Shown: piece after piece, positions 44,189 to 54,763 of the stretch
How the letters are laid out: each line of letters starts with the position of its first letter
Position numbering within the stretch: position 1 is the first letter of the stretch
Assembly (NCBI GenBank): GCA_026873275.1
Contig: JANTUC010000003.1
Span: 1,364,001 to 1,428,000 of the forward strand
DNA length: 64,000 bases
Direction: 5' to 3'
From: Pseudopithomyces maydicus
Lineage: Eukaryota; Ascomycota; Dothideomycetes; Pleosporales; Didymosphaeriaceae
Position numbers and translations under genes: made by a program
Notes under the pieces: model-generated
Seen by the model: the letters and a program-made list of their open reading frames with translations, nothing else
What the model was told of the DNA's origin: nothing
The model's database searches: none

Positions 44189-46405
44189 CTATCGCATTGT
44201 CCGCTTCATCAGATCCAGCACCCACTCATACCGTCCCCCGCTGATTGCCTCTGTCGGACTATTCACCATATTGCTATCAAGAATCTCCCATTCTGAGCTT
44301 TCGATGCCAACTTTTGCGTAGTCACTTTCTTCATCCTCAATCATACCGCTCTCAGATATGGACAGTGCTCCTCTAAAGGGATCGCGGTGTTTTACGGGCT
44401 CGGACCACAAGTGCGATATATCATCAAAGGTAGAAGTAAGGTTACAATCCTTTGTCGCGTCATCGCATAGAGCGACCTGGGTGGATATGGATGATGTATC
44501 CAGGCCCGTGTTTCCCGCTTTCTTGGGGTCGATGACTGGATGGTGGTACTGATTTTGTGTAGGTTTCGTCTTGCGCAGGATTTGGTGGCTAGATAGGGGC
44601 GGACTTGGAGGCGGACTCGGAGGCGGAGATGGAGGCATGGAACCTCCCAAGTGAATTTGTTTGAGCCCAGACGGATCTGCAGGTCGAGGACATGGTCGGG
44701 TGATGTTGTCTGGGCACTCGTTTTTGACCCTTGCATTACCACCGATTGGCACCGAAACATCAAGCCCATGACGTCGTGAACCGTGAATAGGTCTGTCCCT
44801 GCTCATGAAACTCTCTTGACCATCATTTCGAGACTCTTTAGAACAATCTGCCTGGCAGTTCGATTGCATTGTCAGATTGATGGGCTCTTGAAACGCACCC
44901 AATGGCCTTTTGGAGTAAAATCTCAGGAGAGAGGGTCGCCTTCGACACTGAGTATGGTAAAGTCCTTTTGCGTAGCCTTTTACGTCTGCACATTGTAGCT
45001 CTTCCTCTAATCGCACTTTCGAGGTGTACCTTTTAATCGGGTACTCTGTTCCAGTCGATGTCTTCCCACTGATAGGGTCTTCTTCATTTTGCTGCCTGTG
45101 CCACGCTGTCTGCATACGTTTGTTAGGGGCACCTTTGTTTCTTAAAAGCGCTCCGATAGCTTTGATTTCTGATATCAAACGATTAACCTCTTTAGTTTCT
45201 CCAGGCATGATCTTTTCAACATTGTACATGATACTGGCATGGTTAAGGTCTGCCTCGACTACCGCCAACCTGCGAGTGATGGTGGTGGTCGTCTCCGAAT
45301 GCATTTTGCTGCCAAACTCAGGACTATCAGCTCGCTCTTTAAGCACGGTTAGTCCAAGGCTAACCGCGTTGAGCCCTTCCGAAAGTATTCTCTTGCAATC
45401 GATCTCCTGGACTTGGTCCGCTACACTATCTCTATGATGCCTGGACACAGTGTCCCACATGCCATCTAAAAGGTCATACCGAGAAGACTGCGTCAATCTG
45501 TTACATGGTGGTGGCTTTTCCGTGAACGTACTCGTAAGCGGTGCCTTCGCTTTGACCTCCATATTCTTGGTATCATCCACCTGCAATACGCATTGAGTTG
45601 GATCAGGGTTATACTGCAGTAGTTCTGAAACTTGGTGTATGATGTGCATTTCTTGGATCCCTTTAGTAATCTGTTGCATTTCGAAGTTGATTGTAGGGTC
45701 CGTTTTGGATGGTGGCACAATGATCGGCGATAGTACAGATCTCTTCGGTTTCTGTGAGTCAATAGGGTCCGCCGTCACTGAAAATCTTCGGGTAGGTGAT
45801 TTTGGGCCTTTGGAGGTGAATGGCAATGTGTCAAAGGTTGGCAAACCCAAGTCCTGAGACTGGCTTCCAGGCGATTGTACACCTAAAACGTAAGCTCCAA
45901 AAATGCCAACCCTATCGGATTTTGATGAGTTTTTGGCCGTCGCTTCAATCTGAGGTTCTTGTGTCTGGCGGCTAATGGGATCAGGTTGCGGAGACTCGGT
46001 ATGCTTCTCTGCACGGTAGGTATGATGGCGCGGACTAGTTTCCACATTCATGCGAGGTCCGTATGATGCAAAGGTATTTGGTATCGACTTATCCAATGGA
46101 GTATATTTTTTATGGTGCTCTTGAGCCATGGTAGTGTCGAGGCTCGGTGGTGGAGGGTCTATCAAAAGCTTCAGTTGTTGACGAGACGCGAGCAAAGGAT
46201 CGATTTTTTTCCCGGCAAGTGGCTTCGCGTATTTCAGATGGTGTTCCCTTTCTGTTTTGCTTGAGGTGTATAAATTGGAAGAAGGGATCGCGGAAGCTAT
46301 ACTATCCAAAGGCCATGCTCCTGGTAAAAGCACGGGAGTAGCGCGTCGACGCACTGCATAGTCTGATTCGGAAAGCCACGCCCGGTACGACCGGCGTTCT
46401 GTCAT
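44189..46405 (-). CDS. Unknown protein, intronless
   Basis: Single-exon frame of 738 residues from ATG 46405 (MTERRSYRAWLSESDYAVRR). No domain is recognised. Most of the sequence is polar and probably disordered, with a helical stretch at about residues 340-420 (NAVSLGLTVLKERADSPEFG, VVEADLNHASIMYNVEKIMP, EVNRLISEIKAIGALLRN) that could form a coiled coil. A Pro/Ser repeat (MPPSPPPSPPPSPPLSSH) lies near residue 600 and the C-terminal 70 residues are acidic. It has fewer charged repeats than its neighbours, and its codon choice looks less GC-biased. The length and lack of stops support a real gene, possibly restricted to close relatives. Confidence 0.7.
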   Translation of the reverse strand: MTERRSYRAWLSESDYAVRRRATPVLLPGAWPLDSIASAIPSSNLYTSSKTEREHHLKYAKPLAGKKIDPLLASRQQLKLLIDPPPPSLDTTMAQEHHKKYTPLDKSIPNTFASYGPRMNVETSPRHHTYRAEKHTESPQPDPISRQTQEPQIEATAKNSSKSDRVGIFGAYVLGVQSPGSQSQDLGLPTFDTLPFTSKGPKSPTRRFSVTADPIDSQKPKRSVLSPIIVPPSKTDPTINFEMQQITKGIQEMHIIHQVSELLQYNPDPTQCVLQVDDTKNMEVKAKAPLTSTFTEKPPPCNRLTQSSRYDLLDGMWDTVSRHHRDSVADQVQEIDCKRILSEGLNAVSLGLTVLKERADSPEFGSKMHSETTTTITRRLAVVEADLNHASIMYNVEKIMPGETKEVNRLISEIKAIGALLRNKGAPNKRMQTAWHRQQNEEDPISGKTSTGTEYPIKRYTSKVRLEEELQCADVKGYAKGLYHTQCRRRPSLLRFYSKRPLGAFQEPINLTMQSNCQADCSKESRNDGQESFMSRDRPIHGSRRHGLDVSVPIGGNARVKNECPDNITRPCPRPADPSGLKQIHLGGSMPPSPPPSPPPSPPLSSHQILRKTKPTQNQYHHPVIDPKKAGNTGLDTSSISTQVALCDDATKDCNLTSTFDDISHLWSEPVKHRDPFRGALSISESGMIEDEESDYAKVGIESSEWEILDSNMVNSPTEAISGGRYEWVLDLMKRTMR

Positions 46406-46995
46406 TGTAAGCTTGAAACAATTCGAAATGCGAAAGCAGATGACACGGGTTGTTAGACATTTATACTCTTTAAATCCTGTTGAGAATGCAGGCGTCAGTG
46501 ACCCACCGCAAGGAGTGCGAAACCGATTACAAAGACATAGGGTGGCGCCCTATTAGGGCGTTATCTGTATTATCCAACTTAGGTTATTAACCTTTTTTTA
46601 AGGTAAATCAGTATTATAGAGTTAAATTTATTTATTTATGATATCTTTTTATTAATAATTTATATACCTATTAGTTATAATGAAGTATTAGTATATAGAC
46701 GCCCCACATAAACTATTATAATCAATCTTATATCAAAACAATTACTCAATACCTTGTAACTTAAAGTTACTTACTTAATAGTATAAAGGAATTACTTTAA
46801 TAGATAGTATTTTATACATATTATTTATTCATGCTATCTAATACTAATAGAAATATACTTTTTTAAACTTTTTTCTAAAAACTGTTCATGTATTGACTTG
46901 ACATCTTTTTTACTTATTTCTAACTGATAAAGACGCAGTTGTTGAGAAGAACTTGTAGTATGTCCCTGAGGCCCAACACATTACGCATATTGTAT
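46406..46995. other. AT-rich block with RIP-like character
   Basis: From about 46555 to 46965 the base composition drops abruptly to mostly A and T, with many TA steps and hardly any CG. No protein is encoded. The block begins beside an inverted repeat (CGCCC-TATTA-GGGCG, 46546-46560) and ends right at the stop codon of the acyl-CoA dehydrogenase gene. Repeat-induced point mutation of an old repeat is a known cause of such islands in Pezizomycotina; no transposon ORF remains to prove it. Confidence 0.6.
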
Positions 46996-48792
46996 TTAGT
47001 AGCTACGTGGTAGGCCTAAAGCCTTTTCCCCAATATAATTCATAATCATTTCCTATTGCATAGTTAATATAGGCTGCCAGGCGAGAAGTGACGAAGTAAA
47101 GTACCCGGCTGACTGGCGCAATGCGTGGAACAAAAATCTCTCTCAAATATCGCTCCACGTGGTACTCCTGCGCATACCCCATGCCTCCATGGGTCAGTAC
47201 CTGAGCACGTTAGTTACATGGGTCGTCACCAACTGTCTGATAGCAACACATACTGCTCGCTCGCAAGCTGTAAAGGCAGCTTCTGCGGCTAGATATTTGG
47301 CCGAGTTGCACGCAATTCCGACAGCATGTTGTGTTATTGAGGGGTCGTTCGAGCTGTTGTCGTATAGGCGCGCTGCATGGTCTGACCGTCGGTGTATGAG
47401 TTAGCTACGCTCTACGTGATGACAAAAGAACCGTACACGTTGCGAGCTTCGCAGCTTCGAGATGCATGTAAGCGGATGCTAGAGGGTGCTGGATGCCCTG
47501 GTTCATTCCTATTGGGCGTCCAAAGACTTCTCTCTCCCGAGCGTAATTTGCTGCACGTTTCAATGCTGCATAACCTACACCCAGAGCTTCTCCTGCAAGT
47601 AGACATCGTTCAGCATTCATCCCATGCAACACCTGACTTCATTAGCTGTCGCATCTACCAGACTGGAATTGATTTTGGGCCCACACAATTCTGAAACCTT
47701 GACCCTCCTCCCCTATGAGCGTATCCGCTGGGGTGGTGTAGTTATCGAAGAAGATCTCATTGGCGTCTATAGCTCGCCCTCCCATCTTCTTGATGCGCTT
47801 TAGTTCGAGACCAGGAGCTGATTTGTCAAGATGTATGAAGAATAACGATAAACCTTCGGAGGGTTTTTGCACCTCTCCAAGCGGTGTCGTTCGAGCCAAA
47901 AGAAGCATTTTCGTGGCTACCTGAGCAGAAGATATCCATCTAATACGGTTACCGATTGCGTGTGTCGAGAAAGGGAATAATGCAGAACCGACATTTTTTG
48001 ACCTGAAATGGCGTAGCCATGTCCATGTTTTTTCGCGAATGTGCGAAGCTTCAGCGTGTCCAGGCCAGTATTGGGCTCTGTCCTGAGGTACATGAGCACT
48101 CATCAAAGGAGATTGTAGAGATAGATCATACACGCCAAAACACGTCCGAGCTTTGCCAGAAATAAGGTCTGGAAGCATCCGCTGTCTCTGCGATAAAGTG
48201 GCAAACTTGGCAACTGGCTACAGGTGCTGTCAATTAGATCAAGCAGGTTGGCGGGCCGGGCTCACCTGTGTCGCATAGACGTTTGCGTGTATACTTTGTG
48301 CGCCGGCGATAGCAGCTCCGCTCCTGTTTTGTGTCAGGGACGGTTCCCCGGAAAGTTGGAGTTGTCTACTCGGCAATGGTGTGCAACATGATAGTCGCTT
48401 CTGAGATGCCCAAGCCCGCTCCCCCAAGCTCCTCTGGAAGTGCAATGCCTATCCACCCATCTCTAGCCAGGTCACGGTGCAGCTCATGTGGATACTCGCC
48501 CGCATCGTCATGTTCCATCCAGTATTCCTGGCATTTGATCAATGGGATGCGCAGCCAGGGCTATGAGGATGCCGACATCTGGATAATTGGCACATATCTT
48601 GGCTACAGCTTCTCGCACGTCGAGCTGTGCCTGGGTGAAGCCGGTCATCTCCATCAGTCGCGGGGATGGGGTGAGAGAGAAGCATCTCGACTGCATGAAA
48701 GGGCTACGAGGCACGTGAGGAGAGAGGTTACGACAGGTGCGAGAGGTGCGAAGAGACGGGCGAAGGGACGTGCGAAGAAATGCGGAGGTCAT
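46996..48792 (-). CDS. Acyl-CoA dehydrogenase family protein, ten exons
   Basis: The frame looks broken until spliced. Ten exons: 48577-48792, 48370-48527, 48266-48323, 48132-48217, 47993-48082, 47687-47939, 47437-47632, 47254-47381, 47105-47200 and 46996-47052. All nine introns are 46-55 bases with GT...AG ends and preserve phase, giving 445 residues ending in TAA. The protein matches the acyl-CoA dehydrogenase fold: GWIGIALPEELGGAGLGISE in the N-terminal helical domain, TCFGVTEPNTGLDTLKLRTF and ISGQKIWISSAQ in the FAD-binding middle domain, then VLHGMNAERCLLAGEALGVG, YAREREVFGRPIGMNQGIQH and THGGMGYAQEYHVERYLREI. These flavoproteins remove two hydrogens from acyl-CoA substrates and pass electrons to ETF. 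The first 45 residues are Arg/Ser-rich (SLRPSLRTSRTCRNLS), suggesting mitochondrial import. The first donor (GTCGGC) is weak. Substrate is not predicted. Confidence 0.9.
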
Positions 48793-49370
48793 GCTGGGCT
48801 AGGGGTGTTTGCAATGAGACCGACTGGAAATGGTGTAGAGACTACATATGTAAGCTCTCTGCCAGCATTACATGTATCTATCCTCGATCTGGCAGTAGAC
48901 TGTGCAATCCCGAGGTCTACCAAGAAAAAAATAGACTAGCAAATCTCGAGGCAGGACTCGAGACTCGTACGTGCCAAGCGATGACATGGAGTCATAGACT
49001 ACTCCAAGACTTAGTCTACGACTCCACAAAGTACCTGTGAGACCAGACGGTGAGACATGGTGTTTGACCGAAAGGGTGATGGCGGGCCTTGGCAATGCAC
49101 GTGCCCTCGCGAGAGGCCGGGTACGGTTTGTTTGGGCCCACAACAGGTCACAACAATAGAGCAGCGTCAGTGCCCTCGCCCACACCGCATCACCGCAACA
49201 CCGCAACACCGCAACACCAACGCGATACGGCACTCCACCACCACCACCACCCCACCGCACAATGCGAAGTTAATTATCGCCTGCTCCGTCGTTCCTTCTG
49301 ATTTGAGTTGACCACCTTGCCCACGACACGCCTTCCCACCCCGTCACAGAGCCTCGCCAGCGACCGCACA
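48793..49370. promoter_or_regulatory. Divergent promoter of the acyl-CoA dehydrogenase and INCENP genes
   Basis: A 578-base spacer. It contains a CACCGCAA-type tandem repeat at 49180-49219 and a (CCA)n run at about 49235-49252, close to the INCENP start. No specific factor site is claimed. Confidence 0.5.
49180..49219 (+). repeat. ACACCGCA short tandem repeat
   Basis: Four to five copies of an eight-base CACCGCAA unit, about 160 bases before the INCENP start codon. Confidence 0.85.
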
Positions 49371-52300
49371 ATGACTTCCGCTCGCACCAAGGTCCCGGCC
49401 ATTGGCTCGGCCCACTGGGTCTTGGACGAGAGGAAGCAGGCGGATGATCTGGTGTCGCAGGAAGCCGAGGACTTTGGCTTCTCAGTGCGCAATGAGCTGG
49501 AATGGCTCAACGAACACATGGCTGAGATCTTCGCCCAGAACGGACAGTATGTCGCGTCTGCCCATCGAATGAGCCCACCATCTGACCATTCCTTAGGAAC
49601 AAGCTGGACGTGTTCAAGACCCCCGGCAAATTGCGCGGCAAGACGCCGCGAACTGCGCGGAAGAAGGCGGTGGAACCTCGCCAGGTACGCGTGCACCTTC
49701 CATAAACTCCCTCCCCAGCTACTCACGTGTCCACAGCCCCTGGTGGACATAATCAACGCGAGCGCCCAGAATCGGCTGAGCCTCGCCGAGCAGAGCCTCA
49801 AGGGCAATCTTCACAAAAGCCCGAATAGAGCGCGCATCCACGTCGCCGAGGACGCGGAGAATGTTTTGCCCCGTTCGCCTGCCAAATCGCCTGCCAAATC
49901 GCCTGCACGTCCACTCTTTGCAAATCTGCTCAGCAAGAGCTCGGAGCAACAAGAAAATTATGGTCACCGGAGCCAACACGCATCACCAGCCCGTCGCCCC
50001 GCCACCGCTAATTCCACCCTACCTTCTCAATCCAGCCCGATGGCTTCGACACAGAGCACCGTTCCCTCGCAGACCGACGACGTGTTTTCACCACCTCGAA
50101 CACAATCCACACAGCCCACACAATCATTTGCACAATCATTCGCACAGTCGTTTGCGCAGTCAACACAGGCTTGTGAAGAAGAACGACGCGATACTGGCGA
50201 CTCGTTCGTGTCCGCGAAAGAGGCGTTCGGCAGTAAGAAGACATCTGCAGAGAACTTGCATGCGAAATACCATGGCAATACCGTGGAAATGGACAACGAC
50301 GAGGTGGATCATGTGCGGTATGATGCCCAAGACGATGATAGCCACCATGCTATGAGCTTCGCTCGCGACAGCATGGAAATCGATGAGATTCCTTCATTTC
50401 CTGCACCACCAAGACTTGTCTCAGAAACATACAGCATCATTGCAGATGCACACGTCACACTTGAAAACGCGGATCCAGGTGCGAATTCACCGGATCTCGA
50501 GTCCAATGTGGTATCCAACGACATCTTTGTCGTTCCCGCTCCTGCTCCTTCTGAATCCGACGAAGCTCAGCATGACGACACTGTACTTCACCACGACGTA
50601 GACGAGAACATGGAAGTTGACGACGACGCTCGATCAGGATCCGATGGTTCTAGTCCTGTCAAACCTCTAGTCAGGAAGAGCAGTCTCAACTTCGCTTCTC
50701 TACCTGCCCGTGAGCCAATACTAGCAAAGAAGAGCATGGGTAACCGTACGTCTAGAACCAGTCATGTTGACCTGAATAAAGCACGAAGCAGCAACCTGGG
50801 CCGCTTCACTGGTGGAAAGAGCCTCGGGGGATCTCAACTGCCACCTGCGGAACCTGAGCAAGAGGTCATGGACACAGAAGAGGAGTTGGCAGAAGTCCCT
50901 CGCGAAGAGTTGGAGGCGACGAAGCTTCACAACAAAACGTCTTCTCAGCGACTTCTTGACCGTATCAATATGCTGAAGCAGCAAAATGAGGCGCCGAAGC
51001 GCATCAGCCAGAATATTCTTGCCTCTCAGATGAGCCAAACAACGAGCTTCACTACGTCCCAGGTAAAGGAGACCGCGCAACTTCCACAATCACAATCTGT
51101 ATTGCCAGAACTATCATCGCAACTTGCTTACCCAAGTCTCCCCCTACTGATCCAGCACGGGATGACGATGATGGCGGTGGCGACGACGACGACGACGACT
51201 GGATTTCCCCAATACGGACAGTTGCTCCAGCGCCCCACCCAGCCCGGCCTCCACTCGGTAAGAGCCATTCTGCGAACACTCAGCCATCACCCGGCAAGGT
51301 TGGCCCTCCAAAACCGATATCTGTATCTAACCCCGATCTCCCGGCAGTCGTGGAGTCGACCACTCCGGCAGGCTCCCCGGCTGGTAAGAAATACATGGAT
51401 GGGCCCCTCAGCGCTTCTAAAGCTAAATTCTACTCAGCTCTTCGTGCCGCCAAAGAAAAAATCATTGGTTCCAGTGCTGCTAGCGCACAGGTGAAACTGG
51501 ACGCATTTACAGAAAGCCCTGCACGTCTGACGTTCAAGGCTCACCAATCTAGCGACGATGATGTATTTAGCAGTCCCAAACGGAATGAGAAAGCTGGCAC
51601 TTCTATCTTCTCGCATATACGCTCACCTTCCAAAGAGTCTCTCAAGTCTGGTAAATCAAAATTGACTGCGACATCAAGTAGCCCTAGCAAATCAAGCAGT
51701 CCAGCAAAGGAGGACGGACGGCGCACTCGCAGTTCGTCTGAACGGGAGAGGCAAAAAGAAAGAGATCAAAGGGAAAAACAGCGCGTGGACGACAAGTTGA
51801 AAGAGATGCGTTCCAAGGAACAACTCAAGGCAGCTGCACACCATCAAAAAGCCAAATCAACAATTGTTAAGGCGCCAGCAGCGATGTCTTCGCAACAGAG
51901 CATGAGGCAAGTTGCCAATGCTACAAAGACTCCCATATCTGCCGCACAACAACCACACACTCGCCCTCAGTCTGTCCGTGTTAATACTGCGACATCCAAC
52001 GAGACCGACTCAGCGGATGAGATGCCTCCACCACCACCACCAAAAAGCTTCCTCCCCACAACAGGGCAGAAGCTTAGAGAGCCACGTAAGGTTGAGCCCA
52101 AGAAACTTACCAAGACTACGGGCAAGGACACTATGCCCAAGGCCAAACCACAAAAGATCATGGTTTCGTTGCACAACAGTCGTTATGGCCAGCCACCACC
52201 ACCCGCCATTTCGAAGCAATCCACTCAGGTGCCACCGTCGACGAGTACTGCTCCAATGATATCGAAATCGGCCCCCGCAACACAAAGATTCGGCCCATCT

Positions 52301-53119
52301 GCGATCAAGCCTACCAGCACCGCTCCAGCCAGGCCAGCTTCGGCTCTTTCTACCAAAGCCGGGGCGTCGTACAAGCCAGCTCCTAAATCAGTACCTCGTG
52401 TGGGTAGGCCGCCAGTACAAAAACCAGCAGAGAGGCCAATTGAGAAACCAAAGGCTGCTCCAGCGCCCAATCGTGCAGATCTAGCGGCCTCTCGCCCGGT
52501 CGCCCGTATGCAAACCATACAAGATGCGAACCGCATTCAGATTCCACCAGTCAATCCGGCTGGACCTGCTAAGCGACCATTCCAAGCTGAGCAGGATGAG
52601 TCCACGCTTCAGCGTCCTCCTAAGCGCCCTTCAACGCAGGCAAAAATGAACCCAATAACACCGGCTCACTCGAATTCACAATTCGCAAAGGGGAAGATTC
52701 CTTTCGCTTCTGCAAGCCAGTCAGCACAACCGTCTCAGCTGCAATTCCAAAATGGAGAAGAGATCAAGCTGCCAGAAATCATGACTGACTCCGAGGATGA
52801 AGATTCGGACAATGAATTTGAACAGCCTAGTTGGGTCAATACACCTAATCTACGCGAACTATTGACACAACAACAGCTCGTCGACCCAGAGCAAGTCTTC
52901 GGCCCCATTGCACCGTTGAATATGGAGCAAATCTTTCCTAACAAAGAGAGGCACAAGCGTTTCCGTGAGCGAACTAGCAGCGCTTTCTGGGCCAACGATC
53001 AAGTCACCGAGGAAGAAAGGCGCAAGGATCGGGAAGCGAAGGAGCGGTTAGTCCGTGAAGGTGCGTGGACTTACAATCCTAGTCCACGTCCGACTCCACA
53101 ACCCAATCGCGGTTTATGA
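49371..53119 (+). CDS. SLI15: Inner centromere protein INCENP/Sli15
   Basis: Exons 49371-49546, 49597-49684, and 49737 onward to TGA 53119. The first two introns (50 and 52 bases) are clear and join AQNG-Q-NKLDVFKTPGK and AVEPRQ-PLVDIINASAQN. Further down the frame changes near 51063-51144: either an intron 51063-51136 (CAG|GTAAAG donor, CCAAG acceptor, both phase 0; 1,190 residues in total) or a missing base in C5 at 51140-51144. I prefer the intron by a little. The C-terminal IN-box is diagnostic: EEIKLPEIMTDSEDEDSDNE, then QPSWVNTPNLRELLTQQQLV, the part that wraps and activates Aurora/Ipl1 kinase. It is preceded by a long charged, single-helix-like region (RERQKERDQREKQRVDDKLK). The N-terminal 60 residues (SAHWVLDERKQADD, VRNELEWLNEHMAEIF) should bind survivin/Bir1 and borealin. 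It is the scaffold of the chromosomal passenger complex. Repeats SPAKSPAKSPARP and FAQSFAQSFAQS are present. Confidence 0.9.
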
Positions 53120-54368
53120 GTTGAGCGACATTGTTTTTGGCGTTGCTGTCCGACAAAATCCACGGGTGGTTGGCGTATGCTATAGGTTGATGGGATGTGT
53201 TGGATGAACGGTGAACGTCCTTTGATGTTTATACAGGTGTCTTTTTCGATTCGGTTGGCGTTTTTGTGCCATGGATTTTGAGCATAGCGGGTGCACATAT
53301 TGTATTATTCATGATGCTGGGCGTTCAATCAGTTTGAGGCTTCACCTATGGTGGGCTTAAGCATTTCCCAGTTCTCCAACTACCCTGTGCATTAAATAAT
53401 GTTGTCACCTGGAAATTTCAACAACAAATCAACACCACTGTGCTTTCTTGGGGTATAGAACCAGTACCCCATCATCGGATCGGCTTGCCTGGTATTGAGA
53501 CAGTTGCAGCGGTAGGATGGGCTGACAATTACGAACTATCATGGTGCTATCATCTCAGGCTCGATAAGAGACGCCTGAGTTGATTCTTGCCCATGTGTTT
53601 TCCTTCTTTCATGTAGATGCCAAGGGAAAAATAAGTTTGTCTAACTCGGAACTAGTAATACAGAAATCAATCGAGAACTTCAGTGCTATACTAAGAATTG
53701 CTTCAGTAATGGGTGCGTCACCGTAGTGATTGAGTGCCGACAATGTGATACGTTTACAATGTGCATCAAAGCTGATACTCCAGATCAGCTGTTGCTTACG
53801 CGTACCTCTTGCCCTAGGCTCGACCGATCCCGGCTTTAGATGGTCATTGGTATATCTACGGGCCTCGATGTGCGAAGTAAGCTGCATGGTACGCTAGTCT
53901 CGAAAAGGTCACAAACTACGAGTTTTAGCGTGTGCAGTCGGACAACAGTGCCTGGGTAGGTTCTTGGGAGCTGACTGGAGCATCGGATAGTTTGCCGGTC
54001 TAGGGACGGATTGACGCTGGGTATATTTACTGAATTTGCGGGCTGTGCCTTGAGGTCTTAGGTGGAGAAACGGGGCAACCAGTTCTTGGGAGAAAGCTTG
54101 AACTGCCCATTCTCCCAGAACAGTCAATGAATGCTAAGGATCGGTTAACCGTGTCTGTAGGAACGCACTATGCTTGAATATATCCATGAGTAGTGTTTTG
54201 ATCTCAAGGAATATGTCTATTGTAACTTGTTCGGAGGAACAAGAGTAGTAATTATTGGCAGTAACTCTAGATTGCTCTGAACAATCAGATCACACCCCGT
54301 CATCAATATAATCATTGTCGACGTCATCCATTAGAACACCGCTCTTAAGGACTACTAGATACTTTCCT
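53120..54368. other. Intergenic region, no convincing gene
   Basis: About 1.25 kb. A 92-codon minus-strand frame with an ATG at 53887 (to 53609) has ordinary protein-like composition but no domain, intron or neighbour support, so it is not called. The rest is the INCENP 3' region. Confidence 0.45.
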
Positions 54369-54763
54369 ATGAACCCCACATACAAGGGCCAAGATGTTAC
54401 GAATGATGACGGCGTCTACATTACCCCCATGTGGGCTCGTGAGAGTGTGAGAGGTTCTCCAAGCAATCTAGCCCATTTCCTGTATTTCGAAATCAGCGAA
54501 AGTCTTGATCAAATGCTTCTGAAAACGGAACGTGCAAGATCCGGTGTAACACCCTATATGGAGTATGGTATGCAGATTGTAGAGATTGGAAATATCACCT
54601 TACGTAGACTAATTACCTAGCTTTTCTCTATAGAATAGAAACCTTCGAGCAAGCAGTATTTCAATACCCAGAAAATGTCGTAATAGGCGCGTCAATCTTA
54701 GAGTACCCGGCATATGGATGGTCCACGGTAGAGCACGGTTTGCTACAAACAACCTCCATCTAA
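54369..54763 (+). CDS. Small hypothetical protein, two exons
   Basis: Exons 54369-54562 and 54634-54763, 107 residues. The 71-base intron has a GTATGG donor, an ACTAAT branch point and a TTTTCTCTATAG acceptor, the best 3' splice signal in this part of the window, and joins GVTPYME to IETFEQAVFQYPENV. The protein reads MNPTYKGQDVTNDDGVYITP at the start and ends YGWSTVEHGLLQTTSI. I know no family. The first exon frame is open further upstream without an ATG, so it could be the end of a longer or degraded gene. The well-formed intron is the main support. Confidence 0.4.

Noticed and set aside
46555..46965. A transposable element
   Set aside because: No transposase or reverse-transcriptase frame, long terminal repeat or target-site duplication could be seen; only composition suggests an old repeat.
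47100..48792. A frame-shifted acyl-CoA dehydrogenase pseudogene
   Set aside because: The apparent breaks all fall at GT...AG introns of 46-55 bases, and splicing restores a full-length protein with a proper stop codon.
53609..53887. A 92-codon minus-strand frame with ATG 53887
   Set aside because: Protein-like composition but no intron, domain or neighbour support; not strong enough to call.
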